Source: Streptomyces gossypii (GTDB taxonomy: Bacteria > Actinomycetota > Actinomycetes > Streptomycetales > Streptomycetaceae). From it: a stretch of 64,000 bases of DNA. The stretch spans positions 264,714 to 328,713 of the forward strand of contig NZ_JAJAGO010000010.1 of assembly GCF_025165795.1 (NCBI RefSeq). Direction: 5' to 3'. Each line of letters opens with the position of its first letter. Within the stretch, counting starts at the first letter, position 1. The translations under genes were made by a program, and so were the position numbers. This document shows positions 62,862 through 64,000 of the stretch, in pieces. The notes below the pieces were generated by a model. That model saw only the letters and a list, made by a program, of their open reading frames with translations, searched no databases and had not been told where the DNA came from.

Positions 62862-63482
62862 GTGACAACGCCCCCAGGCGGCCCGTCGTACGGGAATGGC
62901 CGCGACCAGCAGCTTCCGGGGTCTCCCCTGAAGCGCTTCAATTTCCCCTCCGCGCCCAGCGACCACGTGCGGGAAGAGCAGCCCCAGCCCTCACGCGAGC
63001 CGGTGCACCCGCCACAGTACGAGCGGCAGCCGCCCGCGCCGCCGCAGCAGCAGGCGCCACGCCCGCCCTCCCGCATCCAGCCGGCGCCGTCGTCGAGCCC
63101 CCGCCCCGAGGCCGGTGGCGGAGAGGGCCGCGGCGAGCCGCAGCAGTTGGTGCGCCCTTACGCAATGACCGGCGGCCGGACCAGGCCGCGCTACCAGCTC
63201 GCCATCGAGGCGCTGGTGCACACCACGGCGGAAACCGCCCAGCTCCAGGGCCAGTTGCCCGAGCACCAGCGGATCTGTCACCTGTGCTACGAGATCAAGT
63301 CGGTCGCCGAGATCTCCGCACTGCTCTCCATTCCGCTCGGCGTAGCCCGGATTCTCGTCGCCGATCTGGCCGAGGCCGGGCTCGTCGCCATCCACCAGCC
63401 TGGCGGCGGCGACTCGACCGCCGACGGCCAGCCAGACGTGACACTGCTCGAAAGGGTGCTCAGTGGACTTCGCAAGCTCTAG
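62862..63482 (+). CDS. cvnC: DUF742 protein CvnC, second copy
   Basis: 206 aa, longer than copy 1 by a Pro/Gln-rich N-terminal extension (QPSREPVHPPQYERQPPAPP and more). The DUF742 part is closely similar (VRPYAMTGGRTRPRYQLAIE; ARILVADLAEAGLV). GTG 62862 after GGAGGAGG. Overlaps the next gene by 20 bp as in copy 1. Confidence 0.9.
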   Translation: MTTPPGGPSYGNGRDQQLPGSPLKRFNFPSAPSDHVREEQPQPSREPVHPPQYERQPPAPPQQQAPRPPSRIQPAPSSSPRPEAGGGEGRGEPQQLVRPYAMTGGRTRPRYQLAIEALVHTTAETAQLQGQLPEHQRICHLCYEIKSVAEISALLSIPLGVARILVADLAEAGLVAIHQPGGGDSTADGQPDVTLLERVLSGLRKL

Positions 63483-64000
63483 CGGCGGTGCGGCTGCCCG
63501 CTCCACGACCTCGGCCAAGATTGTGGTGGCTGGTGGGTTCGGTGTGGGGAAGACGACCTTCGTCGGTGCGGTCTCGGAGATCAATCCGCTGCGTACGGAG
63601 GCGGTGATGACGTCGGCTTCGGCGGGTATCGATGATCTGACGCATACGGCGGACAAGACCACGACGACGGTGGCGATGGATTTCGGTCGGATCACGTTGG
63701 ATCAGGATCTGATTCTGTATTTGTTCGGTACGCCGGGTCAGGATCGTTTCTGGTTCATGTGGGATGACTTGGTGCGTGGTGCGATCGGTGCGGTGGTGCT
63801 GGTGGACACGCGTCGGTTGGCGGACTGTTTTCCGGCGGTGGATTATTTTGAGAACTCCGGTCTGCCGTTCGTGATCGCTTTGAACGGGTTTGACGGTCAT
63901 CAGCCGTATACGCCGGAGGAGGTGCGGGAGGCGTTGCAGATCGGGCCGGACGCGCCGATCATCACCACGGACGCCCGGCACCGCGGCGACGCCAAGAGCG
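63463..64000 (+). CDS. cvnD: Conservon small GTPase CvnD, second copy, cut by the window edge
   Basis: First 179 residues. MDFASSSGGAAARSTTSAKI, then the same protein as the first CvnD up to the edge: P-loop GGFGVGKTT, FGTPGQDRFW, ALNGFDG. From base 63508 on the DNA is identical to copy 1. Only the short N-terminus differs. Confidence 0.92.
   Translation, partial: MDFASSSGGAAARSTTSAKIVVAGGFGVGKTTFVGAVSEINPLRTEAVMTSASAGIDDLTHTADKTTTTVAMDFGRITLDQDLILYLFGTPGQDRFWFMWDDLVRGAIGAVVLVDTRRLADCFPAVDYFENSGLPFVIALNGFDGHQPYTPEEVREALQIGPDAPIITTDARHRGDAKS
63508..64000 (+). repeat. 493-bp identical repeat, copy 2 (within cvnD)
   Basis: Identical to 58149-58641; continues beyond the window edge for an unknown length. 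Confidence 0.97.

Overview
The window is chromosomal DNA of a Streptomyces or a very close relative. The evidence is very high GC with C/G in almost every third codon position, many GTG starts, and a long run of gene families in an order I recognise from Streptomyces cores: ligA - c-di-GMP gene - gatCAB - ilvBNC - serA - put genes - leuB - ilvE - cimA - accBE - conservons. No rRNA, tRNA, CRISPR array, complete insertion sequence or phage gene is visible. Both window edges cut a gene: a glycine-betaine methyltransferase on the left and a conservon GTPase on the right.

1-8.2 kb: the end of a fused glycine/sarcosine-dimethylglycine N-methyltransferase (compatible-solute synthesis), a convergent RCK/TrkA-type ion-channel-like protein, a LOG-family hydrolase, a short-chain dehydrogenase, a MetE-like protein and NAD-dependent DNA ligase LigA. 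8.2-17.1 kb: a membrane GGDEF-EAL protein (RmdB type), a 175-bp palindromic mobile-element relic, a Ser/Thr kinase with an extracellular ligand-binding-like domain, and the gatC-gatA-small membrane protein-gatB operon for Gln-tRNA/Asn-tRNA formation, ending in a 38-bp tandem repeat and a terminator. 17.1-31.2 kb: an MMPL transporter, an unknown protein, a LAL-type LuxR regulator with a tiny gene before it, a PQQ-type sugar dehydrogenase-like lipoprotein, an aldo/keto reductase, a 2-hydroxyacid dehydrogenase and a second GGDEF-EAL protein whose EAL half has lost its catalytic residues.

31.2-36.9 kb is the branched-chain block ilvB-ilvN-ilvC followed by serA. A leader peptide (Ile-Leu-Val-Leu) and a U-tract terminator in front of ilvB form a classical attenuator. 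37-39.5 kb holds a TetR regulator and a DHA2 efflux pump behind a clear operator palindrome. 39.5-44 kb is proline catabolism: a divergent PucR regulator with proline dehydrogenase and P5C dehydrogenase. After a small unknown gene and a Tat-exported metallophosphoesterase, 46.2-50.6 kb gives leuB, ilvE and cimA; cimA has its own leader peptide and attenuator. With ilvBNC these supply most of a threonine-independent route to isoleucine. 50.8-52.6 kb is the acetyl-CoA carboxylase carboxyltransferase plus epsilon subunit.

52.7-64 kb: a 59-codon gene of unknown role, then two complete-looking conservons in tandem (cvnA-cvnB-cvnC-cvnD twice; the last is cut by the edge). The two cvnD genes share 493 identical bases with G/T-ending codons unlike the rest of the window, which points to recent gene conversion or duplication.

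Themes across the window: several genes have a TANNNT-like -10 box exactly 6-7 bases before the start codon (leaderless transcripts); nearly all terminators are long GC stems without U-tracts, except at ilvB, serA and cimA; and the only two TTA codons I found lie in the two c-di-GMP genes.
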